From: Myxococcales bacterium | Lineage (GTDB): Bacteria > Myxococcota_A > Polyangia > Polyangiales > Ga0077539 | DNA: 64,000 nt | Assembly (NCBI GenBank): GCA_030652255.1 | Contig: JAUSAZ010000097.1 | Coordinates: 1-64,000 of the forward strand | Direction: 5' to 3' | In this document: positions 19,403 to 27,829 of the stretch, piece by piece | Position numbering within the stretch: the first letter of the stretch is position 1 | Layout of the letters: the number at the start of each line of letters is the position of its first letter | Translations under genes and position numbers: made by a program | The notes under the pieces: model-generated | The model's database searches: none | The model's input: only the letters and a program-made list of their open reading frames with translations | Told to the model about the DNA's origin: nothing

Positions 19403-21604
19403 TCAGCGCAGCGCGCAGGCCAGGGGGATGGCGCCCAGGCGCAGCTGCGGCGAGCCCTGCGCGTAGGCCACCCAGGGCTCGTCGCCGCAGGTCACCACGG
19501 CCGCGTGGTCGAGCCCGCCGAGCACCCAGTGCTGCGCCCGGCCCTCGCTGCCGCCGTCGAGCAGGTGGGGCACCAGGGCCCCGTCGCTGGCGCGCGTGAC
19601 CGTCGCCACCACCGTATTGCTCACCCCGTGGGCGATCATGCGCCCGCGCCCGTGGGCTTCGATCTCCCGGGCGACCGCGTCGCCGTGCGGCGGAAACTCC
19701 AGCACGAGCACCGCGCCGCTGCCCTCGCAGGCCTCGCACCCGGCGTCCGTGGCCGCGACCACCGTCGCGAGGAAGCGCCGCGACGAGCCCGCGGCGCCGG
19801 CGCCGAGCGGCGCGAACTCGATCGGGCCCGCGGGCGCCGCCCACGCGGCGGAGCGCAGGAGCACCTGGGCCGAGAGCTCCCGCAGCGTCGCGGCCCCGCC
19901 GTCGGGCGCGCCGCCGTCGCGGTCGGCCGCCGACGAGAGCCCCGCGAGGGTGTTGAGCGGCAGCGACACGGCCGTGTAGGTCACCCGGCCCTCGGAGGAC
20001 TGGCGGAGCAGCAGCGTGGCGGGGTCGCCCGGGATCGCCGCGACGGCCGAGCCCTCGCTGATGACGTACACCGTCGCGTCGCGGGGCTCGTCGTTGCGGC
20101 GGGCGGCGAACTCCACCACCGCGGCGCGCTCGCGCCCTTCGGTGAGGAGGGTGGTGCCGATCCACGCGCCCGTGGCGTCGGCCCGGAGGAGCATCGCGCC
20201 GCGGAACGAGCCCGCGGTGTAGCCCGGCGTGCTGGTGGGGACGCGGTGCACCTGGCGGTCGATGCGCGCGAGGCCGAAGGCGGCGCCCGTGCGGGGGAGC
20301 CAGGCGGTCCATCCGACGGGGCCGGACACGGAGGTGCCGGCGCTGAGGACGCCCTCCGCGACCACCGTGGGGCGCTCGCCGAACTGCGCCCCGCGGGTGC
20401 TCCCGCGCTGCCCGAGCACCAGGGTGTCGTCGACGTGCGCGAGCACCGCGACCTCCCGCGCGTCGTCGAGGCAGAACGCCCCGAGCGCCCTGGCCTCGGA
20501 TGGCACCGCGACGGTGCGCGGCGGCGCCAGCGGCTCGTCGCCGCAGCGGGTGGGCACCGACACCCGCACCCGGCTCGGGATGGTCCCGTCCACCGGCGCG
20601 ACCCGGCTGGAGAGGGTGACCCCGGCCGCGGTCGCGAGCACCGCCACGGCGACGCCCGCTGCGATGAGCACGCGCCGGCGGCGGGTGTCCTGGTGGGTCT
20701 GCACCTCGGGCGGCGCGGTGAAGGGCGACGCCGAGAGCGCGGCCGGGTCGCTCGTGGCGGCCCCGCCCTGGGCGTAGCTGCCCGACGGGGGAGTCGGGAC
20801 GTTGGCGCGCTCGCCCCCGGCGGGCGGCGGGAGGGCCGCGCTGCCGACGGCGGTGAGGTTTCCGCGCGAGATGCGCCGCGCGGGCTCGTCGACCAGCTGG
20901 CGGATGGCGTTGGCGAGCGCGAGGCCCGACTGGAGCGCCGGGTGGTCGCCCGCGCGGGCGCAGTTGCGGATCATCTCCCAGCGCACCACCGCGGCGCCGT
21001 CGGGCCGGGCGCCGGTGCGCTCCATCGCGGCCTGGAGCGCGAGCGCGAGCGCGGCGAAATCGGCCCGCGGGCCCGGGCGGGCCTTGGAGCCCGCGAGGCG
21101 CGCGGCGGCCTCGATGCCGAAGCCAGAGAGCCCCAGGCGCTCGGTGCCGCGGTCTTCGATGAGGTGCAGCCGGTCGATGGTGATGGCGCCGTGCACGACG
21201 CCGACCGCGTGCAGGTTGTTGAGCTCCTCGGCGAGCGGCGCGAACCAGGAGACGAGCGCGCGGAGGGCGGCGCGCCGACGCTCGTCGACGTCGCCCGCGA
21301 AGAGCGACGTGAGGCGCTCGGCGAGCGGGGTGGGGTGCCCCTGGCGGAAGATCGCCGCGGGCACGCCGAGGGCGCTGCGCACGACCTCGTCGGGGCGGCG
21401 GTAGAGCCGGCTCGCGGGGATGGCGGCCAGCTCGCCGCGCAGGGCCTCGAACACCGGCGGCGGCACCGGCGCGCCGTGGAGAAACTGCGCGTAAGAGATC
21501 GTCCCCTGGGCGTCGCGCACCTCGTGCAGTGCGTCGGCCTTCGCGGGGTCGATGAGGGTCAGGACGAAATATCGTCCACCGAGCTTCTCGCCAACGGGGA
21601 TCAC
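19403..21604 (-). CDS. Transmembrane pseudokinase with beta-propeller-like ectodomain (paralogue 2)
   Basis: Encodes 733 residues. GTG 21604 has a ribosome binding site (GGAGAG) and gives VIPVGEKLGGRYFVLTLI. Residues about 1-270 resemble a Ser/Thr kinase fold but lack a recognisable beta-3 lysine. The catalytic loop reads VVHGAI instead of HRD, and the metal motif reads GFG instead of DFG, so it is probably inactive. A Pro/Ser-rich linker and one membrane helix (about residues 320-340; VLIAAGVAVAVLATAAGVTL) follow. The outer part has repeated segments (GPVGWTAWLP, RGAMLLRADATGAWIG) and paired cysteines. It lies 32 bases after a paralogue of the same architecture. Its function is unknown; a receptor role is inferred. 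Confidence 0.7.
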   Translation of the reverse strand: MIPVGEKLGGRYFVLTLIDPAKADALHEVRDAQGTISYAQFLHGAPVPPPVFEALRGELAAIPASRLYRRPDEVVRSALGVPAAIFRQGHPTPLAERLTSLFAGDVDERRRAALRALVSWFAPLAEELNNLHAVGVVHGAITIDRLHLIEDRGTERLGLSGFGIEAAARLAGSKARPGPRADFAALALALQAAMERTGARPDGAAVVRWEMIRNCARAGDHPALQSGLALANAIRQLVDEPARRISRGNLTAVGSAALPPPAGGERANVPTPPSGSYAQGGAATSDPAALSASPFTAPPEVQTHQDTRRRRVLIAAGVAVAVLATAAGVTLSSRVAPVDGTIPSRVRVSVPTRCGDEPLAPPRTVAVPSEARALGAFCLDDAREVAVLAHVDDTLVLGQRGSTRGAQFGERPTVVAEGVLSAGTSVSGPVGWTAWLPRTGAAFGLARIDRQVHRVPTSTPGYTAGSFRGAMLLRADATGAWIGTTLLTEGRERAAVVEFAARRNDEPRDATVYVISEGSAVAAIPGDPATLLLRQSSEGRVTYTAVSLPLNTLAGLSSAADRDGGAPDGGAATLRELSAQVLLRSAAWAAPAGPIEFAPLGAGAAGSSRRFLATVVAATDAGCEACEGSGAVLVLEFPPHGDAVAREIEAHGRGRMIAHGVSNTVVATVTRASDGALVPHLLDGGSEGRAQHWVLGGLDHAAVVTCGDEPWVAYAQGSPQLRLGAIPLACALR

Positions 21605-21636
21605 GGCGTCTCTCCGGGGCCCATTGATCGCGTCTT

Positions 21637-23883
21637 CTAGCGGGTGGTCAAGCACTCCGTCGGCACCGCGACGATTCGCGGCGTCGGCTGGGTGAGGTGC
21701 ACCCCGAGCCACACGTTGCCGCCGCAGCGGACGAGCCTGCCGCGGTTGGCGCCGGGGTTGGCGAGGGTGGCGTGGGTGGGCACCGCGCCGACGACGGTGG
21801 TGAGCTGCATCGCGGGGTGGGCGGCGACCCCGGCGGGCTCGTGGAGCACCAGCCAGCGGTCGGGCGCCTCGGCGAGCACGTCGAGCCCGAGGGTCTCGGA
21901 CCCGACCGCGACGTCGGTGGGCTCCGGGCGGGCGGGGCTGAAGCGCAGGAGGTGCACGGCCCCGGGGCCGACGCAGCGGCCGCGGGTGGCGCACTGCTCG
22001 ACGGGGCGCGCGGGGCCGAGGGTGACGACGAAGCCCGCCTCGTCGCCGATGGCGGCGCCGCTGGTGGTGGCCGCGAGCACCTCGCCCGGGAGGGTGACCG
22101 CCGCGCTGCGGCGGAGGGCGTTGTCGGTCGGCGTGGCGCCGCGGACGGAGGTGGCGTCGCCGCCCGGGCGGGCCGCGGCGAGGAGCGCCAGCTGCGGCCA
22201 GAGGGCGCTCAGGCGGTGGGCCGCGCCGTCGCGTTGGTGGAAGAGCAGCGTGGGGGCGGGCCCGGCCACGGCGGACTCCACGGTGCCGGCGCCGAGGTAC
22301 CAGGTGCGGATGGACGCCCGCTCGCGCCCGTCGCCCGACTGGACGTGGAAGAGCACCGGGTGGGCGCCGCCCTCGGACTCGACGTTGCTGACGATCCAGG
22401 TGGAGGACGCGTCGCGGTGGAGGAGCATCACGCCGCGGAGGGGGACGTTGTCCCAGCCGGTGAGCGGGACCTGCGCGTGGGCGTGCGGGTCGCGCGAGAC
22501 CTCCGCGAGGCCTACGGGCTCGCCCACGCCGTTGCGCCAGATGGACCACAGCCCCCCGGCGGTGGCGACCGCGGCGCCGAGCTCGACCGCCCCGGTGGCG
22601 TCGGAGGAGTCGACGTGGCGCCAGGCCTGGCCCCGCCGCGCCTCGCGGCTCGCCGTGAGGATGGACGTACCCGCGGGGCCGCCGCGCGCGACGGCGACGA
22701 GGGTGCGGCCGTCGGGCGCGCACGCCACGTCGAAGTCGACGGCGCTGGTCTCGTAGCCGACCGGGGGGTCGAGGGCCTCGCCGTCGCAGCGGGGCGCGGC
22801 CACGACGCGGCGGCGCCCGGTGCGGAGCATCCCGAGGGAGATGGGCTCGTCGCGGACCTTCGAGAGGTACGCGAGGGCGCCGACGGAGGCCAGCGCCGCG
22901 AGGCCGACCCCGATCGCCACCCCGCGGACCCATCGGCGGGGGGCGGGCCCGGGCGCCGGCGCGGGTGCGGCCGCGGCGCGGGGCGCGCGGGTCGATCGAT
23001 CGGCGCGGGGCGGGGCGGCGCCGCCGGTCTCCTCGCGGGGGCGTGTGTTGCCGCGGGGCGGTGGGATGGTCGGGTTGCGGGCGCTGCCGCTGTCGGGGCG
23101 CGACGGGGGCGCGAGGGTGGCCTGGCGCGGCGGCCGCATCGACGCCATCGGCGCGGCGGGCTCGAGGGAGAGCTTGGCGAGCTCGGTGAGGGTCTTGCCG
23201 AGCTCGGTGCCCGACGCGAGCGCGGGGTGCTCGCCGTGCTGCGACGAGTGCCGGAGCAGGCTCCATTTGCCCCCGGCGCCGCCCTCGGGCGTGAGGCCCT
23301 GGGTGATGAAGAGGTCGTGCAGGGCCGAGAGGAGGTCGACGAGGTCTTTGCGGGGCGTGGCGGCGGCGAGGTCGGGCGCGGCGCGCCGGGCGAGGGCGTC
23401 GATGCCGAAGCCCACGAGGACGCACCGCTCGACCGGGCCGTTGACCGGGCAGACGAGGTACCGCTGGCCGATGGCGCCGTGGCAGATGCCCGCCGCGTGC
23501 ACCCGGTCGAGGTCGGTGGCGATCACCGCGAACCACGCGAGCAGCGCGGCGACGGCGCCGGGCTTGCCGAGCGCGCCGACCACCTCGCCGAGGCGGGCCC
23601 GCACCGGCGTGAGGGCCGCGACGCCGAAGATGGCGATGGGCAGCGACGCCCGGTTCATGGTGATCTCCCGCGGGCGCAGGAGGGAGCTGTTGGACGGCAC
23701 CGCCCCGAGCACGGGGCGGAGGTCGGCGAGGTGCTCGGTCGCGCTCGGGCTCGTGCCGAGGAGCTGCGCCGCCACGGCCGCGGCCTCCCGGTCGATCACC
23801 TCGAAGAGCTCGCCCGCGCGCTCTTCGTCTGGCGCCCGGGAGACCGTAAAACGCTTGCCGAGGGGGTCACCGACTGCGATCAA
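21637..23883 (-). CDS. Transmembrane pseudokinase with beta-propeller-like ectodomain (paralogue 1)
   Basis: Encodes 748 residues. I chose the TTG at 23883: it has GGAG eight bases upstream and gives IAVGDPLGKRFTV, aligning with the paralogue's start. The kinase-like region (about residues 1-260) has GICHGAIGQRYL where HRDxKxxN belongs and VGFGIDAL where DFG belongs, with no evident ATP-binding lysine. A Pro/Arg-rich linker, one membrane helix (VAIGVGLAALASVGALAYL) and a large outer domain follow. The outer domain has RGVMLLHRDASSTWIV, and its final cysteine-containing segment RLVRCGGNVWLGV matches paralogue 2. The two genes form an operon. The 146-base gap to the divergent BMP-type gene holds both promoters. 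Confidence 0.7.
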   Translation of the reverse strand: MIAVGDPLGKRFTVSRAPDEERAGELFEVIDREAAAVAAQLLGTSPSATEHLADLRPVLGAVPSNSSLLRPREITMNRASLPIAIFGVAALTPVRARLGEVVGALGKPGAVAALLAWFAVIATDLDRVHAAGICHGAIGQRYLVCPVNGPVERCVLVGFGIDALARRAAPDLAAATPRKDLVDLLSALHDLFITQGLTPEGGAGGKWSLLRHSSQHGEHPALASGTELGKTLTELAKLSLEPAAPMASMRPPRQATLAPPSRPDSGSARNPTIPPPRGNTRPREETGGAAPPRADRSTRAPRAAAAPAPAPGPAPRRWVRGVAIGVGLAALASVGALAYLSKVRDEPISLGMLRTGRRRVVAAPRCDGEALDPPVGYETSAVDFDVACAPDGRTLVAVARGGPAGTSILTASREARRGQAWRHVDSSDATGAVELGAAVATAGGLWSIWRNGVGEPVGLAEVSRDPHAHAQVPLTGWDNVPLRGVMLLHRDASSTWIVSNVESEGGAHPVLFHVQSGDGRERASIRTWYLGAGTVESAVAGPAPTLLFHQRDGAAHRLSALWPQLALLAAARPGGDATSVRGATPTDNALRRSAAVTLPGEVLAATTSGAAIGDEAGFVVTLGPARPVEQCATRGRCVGPGAVHLLRFSPARPEPTDVAVGSETLGLDVLAEAPDRWLVLHEPAGVAAHPAMQLTTVVGAVPTHATLANPGANRGRLVRCGGNVWLGVHLTQPTPRIVAVPTECLTTR

Positions 23884-24029
23884 CGAGCACGCTCCATCGA
23901 GGTGAATGGGAGGACGGGGGCCACGATAATCCAGAAGCCCCCTCCGATGCATCGCCGAACGCGCCCGACCCCATCGTCGCGCGCGGGGTGTGGTACCCAT
24001 TGCGGCCGGTGAGGCGCAACGAGGCTTCG

Positions 24030-25055
24030 ATGCACTGGCCGTGGCTGCTCGTCGCCCTGGCGCTGGCGACCCTGCTCCTGCCCCAGCGCGGGGCGGGGGA
24101 CGCCCCGGCCGCGGCGCGCAGCTCCCTGCGGGTGGGCCTGGTCTTCGACGTGGGCGGCCGCGGGGACAAGAGCTTCAACGACGCCGCCTGGGCGGGCCTG
24201 GAGCGCGCCCGCCGGGAGCTGGGCGTCACGGTCGAGTACGTCGAGCCGGCGGACGGCGACGACCGCGCGGGGGCCCTGCGGCTCTTCGCGGCGCGCGGCT
24301 TCGACCGCGTGATCGGCGTCGGGTATGTGTTCTCCCGGGACGTCGACGAGGTGGCGCGCGACCACCCGGGCGTGCGCTTCGCGTGCATCGACTACGCGCC
24401 CCCGGAGCGGGGCGAGGCGCCGCCCAACGTCGTGGGGCTCAAGTTCCGCGACGAGGAGGGGGCCTTCCTCGTGGGCGCCGCGGCCGGGCTGAGCACCACG
24501 AGCGGTGCGGTGGGCTTCGTCGGGGGCATGGAGATCCCGCTCATCCGCCGCTTCGAGGCGGGGTACCGCGCGGGCGTCGGCGCGGTGTGCCCCTCGTGCC
24601 GGGTGCTCGCGGCCTACGCGGGCAGCACCCCGACGGCCTTCAAGGACCCCGAGCGCGGGGCGCAGCTCGCCACGTCGCAGATCGCGGCCGGGGCGGACGT
24701 GCTCTTCCACGCGTCGGGCAGCACCGGGCACGGGGTGTTCGTGGCCGCGCGGCGCCTCGGGGCCCGGGCCATCGGGGTCGACGCCGACCAGCACGACGAG
24801 ATGCCCGGCGTGGTGCTCACCTCCATGCTGAAGCGCGTCGACGTGGTGGTGTTCGAGCTCATCCGCGAGGCGACGCAAGGGCGCTACGTGCGCGGCGCGC
24901 GGGGGCTGCGCACCTTCGGGCTCGCCGAAGGGGGCGTCGACTGGGTGCACGAGGGCCCGCACGCCCGCGGCCTGCGGTCGGAGACCATCGCGCGGGTGGA
25001 GGCCCTGCGCGGGCAGATCGTGAGCGGCGCCGTGGTGGTGCCCGGTCGGGAGTAG
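24030..25055 (+). CDS. BMP-family (BmpA/Med) substrate-binding protein
   Basis: Encodes 341 residues. The N-terminus has a hydrophobic signal segment (WPWLLVALALATLLLP) but no lipobox cysteine, so it is probably periplasmic or membrane-anchored. The body matches the BMP / PnrA-like family that binds purine nucleosides for ABC uptake. Key segments are VGLVFDVGGRGDKSFNDAAW, GVGYVFSRDVDEVA, NVVGLKFRDEEGAFLVG, AVGFVGGMEIPLIRRFEAGY, FHASGSTGHGVF, IGVDADQHDEMPG and TSMLKRVDVVVFE. I chose ATG 24030 with GAGG upstream; GTG 24009 is an alternative. No permease or ATPase genes are adjacent, which is unusual for an uptake system. It is divergent from the pseudokinase pair. Confidence 0.85.
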   Translation: MHWPWLLVALALATLLLPQRGAGDAPAAARSSLRVGLVFDVGGRGDKSFNDAAWAGLERARRELGVTVEYVEPADGDDRAGALRLFAARGFDRVIGVGYVFSRDVDEVARDHPGVRFACIDYAPPERGEAPPNVVGLKFRDEEGAFLVGAAAGLSTTSGAVGFVGGMEIPLIRRFEAGYRAGVGAVCPSCRVLAAYAGSTPTAFKDPERGAQLATSQIAAGADVLFHASGSTGHGVFVAARRLGARAIGVDADQHDEMPGVVLTSMLKRVDVVVFELIREATQGRYVRGARGLRTFGLAEGGVDWVHEGPHARGLRSETIARVEALRGQIVSGAVVVPGRE

Positions 25056-25064
25056 GAGAGAGGT

Positions 25065-25970
25065 CTAGCGACGGGGGTCGCGGGAGAGGGAGCGCTCGAG
25101 GGAGCGCTCGATGGCGATGAGCCCGGGCCGCGCCTCGGCGGGGGCGACGCGCAGGGCGTCGCGCACCGCGGCGAGCACCTCGGCGCCGCCCATGCTGAGG
25201 GCCGCGATCCCGAGGGCAGGGCGCTGCGCCGGCAGCTCGCTCCAGCGGCGGATGATGGCCCGCGCCGCGCGCGCACGGAGGGGTGCGTCGATGCGCGAAC
25301 GGGCGCCCGGGCGGGCCCAGCTCGAGGCGCCCTCGGCGAGGCCGGCGGCGAGCGCCGCGGCGTGGGCGGGGTCGCTGGTCGACTCGAGCTGCGCGACCAT
25401 CCACGACGCGGCCTCGGGGCTCGCGCAGAGCCCGAGGGCGGCGGCGGCGGCGGCGCGCTGCGGCGCGGCGGTGGCGGTCATCAGGGCGCGGCGGTCGCGC
25501 TCCTGGCAGACGCGGGCGAGCCCGCGGGCGGAGGCGCGCAGCTCGAGGGCCTCGGTGGCGGTGGCGAACACGCCGCGGAGCACCGGGAGCGCGCGGGGGT
25601 CGCCGAGGTTGCCGACGGTCTCCAGCAGGCCGATGCGGAGCGCGGCACGCTCGTCGTCGGAGAGGTCGCGGGGGTAGCCGCTCAGGGCGAGGGCGTCGAG
25701 CATGGGGAGCAGCGCCGAGGGGCCCATGGCGCGGAGCTCGAGGGCCACCGAGGGCCGGCCCGCGCGGGTGCGCCGGTAGAACTCCGGGCGCAGTCCCTCG
25801 AGGTCGGCGACGCGGCGGTAGGCCTCGGGGCGACGCGCGCGGTCGGCGCGCACGGTCGCGGCGAGCGGCCGGGAGACCTCCGCGGGCACCGCGCGCGAGT
25901 CGATGAGCGGCGACGCGCCGGCGATCGCCGGGAGAAGGATCACGGACAGGATCGCGAGCGTGGGCCTCAT
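25065..25970 (-). CDS. Secreted HEAT-repeat-like protein
   Basis: Encodes 301 residues. The ATG overlaps the stop of the PAD gene (ATGA), fixing the start. A signal peptide (LAILSVILLPAIAGA) precedes an alpha-helical protein with repeats such as ALRIGLLETVGNLGDPRALPV, LRASARGLARVCQE, AAAAAALGLCASPEA and RAARAIIRRWSEL. The pattern of paired helices around short Asp/Pro turns suggests HEAT or armadillo-like repeats, which bind other proteins. No catalytic motif is visible. Tight coupling to the PAD gene suggests it may bind PAD or its substrates in the periplasm, but this is inference. Confidence 0.65.
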   Translation of the reverse strand: MRPTLAILSVILLPAIAGASPLIDSRAVPAEVSRPLAATVRADRARRPEAYRRVADLEGLRPEFYRRTRAGRPSVALELRAMGPSALLPMLDALALSGYPRDLSDDERAALRIGLLETVGNLGDPRALPVLRGVFATATEALELRASARGLARVCQERDRRALMTATAAPQRAAAAAALGLCASPEAASWMVAQLESTSDPAHAAALAAGLAEGASSWARPGARSRIDAPLRARAARAIIRRWSELPAQRPALGIAALSMGGAEVLAAVRDALRVAPAEARPGLIAIERSLERSLSRDPRR

Positions 25971-27793
25971 CGGGTCACCTCCCACCACGCGCCGCGCGCG
26001 GGGATTCTTCGAAGCGCGTTGGTGCCGCAGTGCACCTCCCCCTCGTTGGCGTGGAGGATGTCCCACTGCTCGGCGAAATGGGCGGTGATGCCCTCGGCGC
26101 GCATCAGCGCGCGGAGGTGGGTCTCCATGAAGTCGGCGCCGTCGACGGCGAAGGCGTGGGGCCTGGGCATGGTCACCGAGCGGCCGTAGAGCAGCAGGTT
26201 GACGGTGCCGGGCATGTACGCGGCCCCCTGGCCGTTCTCGATCTCCCACATGAGGAAGGGGATCTCGATGACCTCGTCGTCGGAGAGCCCCGCCTCGGTC
26301 TGGAGGGCCTCGCGGACGAGGTCGATGTGGGCCTGGTCGCCCTGGTTGAAGGCCATGAGGTCCTCGTCGGCGAGGATGCTGTTGACCGTGCGCGCGGCGG
26401 GGTAGGTGCGCCCCTCCATCGGATGGTCCTGGGGATAGAACCAGCGCTGGCCTTCGAACATCACCCGCTCGCCGTTGGCCGGGTCGGCGGCGACGAGGGC
26501 CTGGAGCTGCGCGCGGGCGGCGCGCGGCGAGGCGATGAGCATCTTCCACCCGCGGGGCGAGTCCACGGGGATGAAGCTCGCGAACTCGTCCACGTGCCCG
26601 ACGTGCAGCCACGAGGTGTCGAGCTCCAGCACCGGGCCCTGCACCCGCTGGGCGTTGAGGAAATCGCGGAGCTCGGGGTCGCTGCTGCGCGCGGCGACGT
26701 TGCCGTGGAAGAGCCGCCCGAAGGGGTGCCCCGCGTAGGGCGGGATCACCTCCAGGTTGCCGAAGGAGTCGAGGCTCGGGTCGTGGGCGCGCGCGGAGGG
26801 GTAGCGTCGCGAGTGGCGCCAGACGTACCCGCGGCCCGGGCCGACGAAGTCCCGGCGGGTCCACGCGGCGATGGGGCGGTCGGTGTTCGGGGTGCGCAGC
26901 ACGACGTTCATGCCGTGGGGCGCGGCGCCGCCGGGCATCGCGGTCCACCCGAGCTCCATGTAGTCCTGGGTCCAGACGTCGGGGCCGAAGTCGCGCTCGC
27001 GCCAGTCGGGGTCGAGCCCGTCGATGGTCTCGAAGGGCATCTCGTCGGCGGCGGTGATGGCGTCGAGGTCGTTGATGAAGCGCGCGAGGGAGAACACCCC
27101 GGCGCCGACCGTGGCGTAGACGTGGTCGGTCTCGTCGAGCGAGGAGCTCACCACGAAGGGCGCCACCCGCAGCACCACCCGGTCGTCGCCGACGCGCTCG
27201 TCGCCGCGGGTGACGGAGAGCGCCAGCGTGACCTCGCCCGCCCACTCCGCCGTGGGGAAATCGCTCGCCTCGATGCCCAGCTCGAGGCCCGCGCGCAGCT
27301 CGGCGGCGGTGAGGGTCTCCGCCTCCAGGTCGACGCGCCGCCACACGCCCTCGTCGACGCGGAACACCCGCACCGCGGGGGTCGACGGGGCCGTGAGCGT
27401 CAGCCGCCCGGTGGCGTCGTCGGCGAGGTTCGCGATCGGCGCCACACGCACCCGCGCGAGGTCGCGCGCGTCCTCCTCGCCGTTGACCACGTCGTCGGCG
27501 CCGTCGAGCGCGTCGTCGTCGTCGTCGTCGTCCACGTTCGCCAGGAACACCGCGCCGTGCGCCGCGTCCCAGCTCGCGCGGAAGGCCACGTCGTCGCCCG
27601 TGTCGGTGACGACGCCGTCGCGGTCGGCGTCGACCAGCAGTCGCACCCGCGGCGCGGCGGGGGCGTCGACGACGTCGCCCGCACCGCCGTCAGCCGTCAG
27701 GCCTGCGGGCGAGGTGGCGGCGTCCTCGGCGCAGCCTGCGAGGAGCGCGGCGAGGGCGGCGATGAGCCAGCGGGGCCGGGGCGTAGGATCCAT
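25967..27793 (-). CDS. Lipoprotein with vertebrate-type protein-arginine deiminase (PAD) domain
   Basis: Encodes 608 residues from ATG 27793. The signal peptide ends in lipobox LAGC, so it is probably exported and anchored. The catalytic domain (about residues 230-608) carries the PAD signatures: WTQDYMELG (Asp277, catalytic Asp of the family), LHVGHVDEFASF (His400, Asp402) and GEVHCGTNALR near the C-terminus (nucleophile Cys589). All four active-site residues of human PAD4 are thus conserved. PADs convert peptidyl-arginine to citrulline and need calcium; an acidic Asp7 tract at about residues 88-94 is also present. The gene lies 36 bases after a SIS-like gene and overlaps a HEAT-like gene. 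The substrate is unknown. Confidence 0.9.
   Translation of the reverse strand: MDPTPRPRWLIAALAALLAGCAEDAATSPAGLTADGGAGDVVDAPAAPRVRLLVDADRDGVVTDTGDDVAFRASWDAAHGAVFLANVDDDDDDDALDGADDVVNGEEDARDLARVRVAPIANLADDATGRLTLTAPSTPAVRVFRVDEGVWRRVDLEAETLTAAELRAGLELGIEASDFPTAEWAGEVTLALSVTRGDERVGDDRVVLRVAPFVVSSSLDETDHVYATVGAGVFSLARFINDLDAITAADEMPFETIDGLDPDWRERDFGPDVWTQDYMELGWTAMPGGAAPHGMNVVLRTPNTDRPIAAWTRRDFVGPGRGYVWRHSRRYPSARAHDPSLDSFGNLEVIPPYAGHPFGRLFHGNVAARSSDPELRDFLNAQRVQGPVLELDTSWLHVGHVDEFASFIPVDSPRGWKMLIASPRAARAQLQALVAADPANGERVMFEGQRWFYPQDHPMEGRTYPAARTVNSILADEDLMAFNQGDQAHIDLVREALQTEAGLSDDEVIEIPFLMWEIENGQGAAYMPGTVNLLLYGRSVTMPRPHAFAVDGADFMETHLRALMRAEGITAHFAEQWDILHANEGEVHCGTNALRRIPARGAWWEVTR
27512..27532. 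repeat. (GTC)7 trinucleotide tract encoding seven Asp in the PAD lipoprotein
   Basis: Seven in-frame GTC units on the plus strand read as seven consecutive Asp codons in the minus-strand PAD gene. Such a tract can expand or contract by slippage without breaking the frame, and it adds a strongly acidic stretch in the N-terminal part of an enzyme family that depends on calcium. Confidence 0.8.
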
Positions 27794-27829
27794 CACCGCG
27801 GGGATGGGAACGCCTCCGAGGCGCCGCCG

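Noticed and set aside
19403..23536. A single 1377-residue minus-strand protein covering both pseudokinases
   Set aside because: The portion upstream of 21604 is a frame-shifted shadow of paralogue 1. A GTG with ribosome binding site at 21604 starts the real second protein.
25065..27344. A 759-codon reading of the HEAT-like gene extended through PAD
   Set aside because: Upstream of 25970 the sequence is an Arg-rich shadow of PAD. The ATGA overlap fixes the true start.
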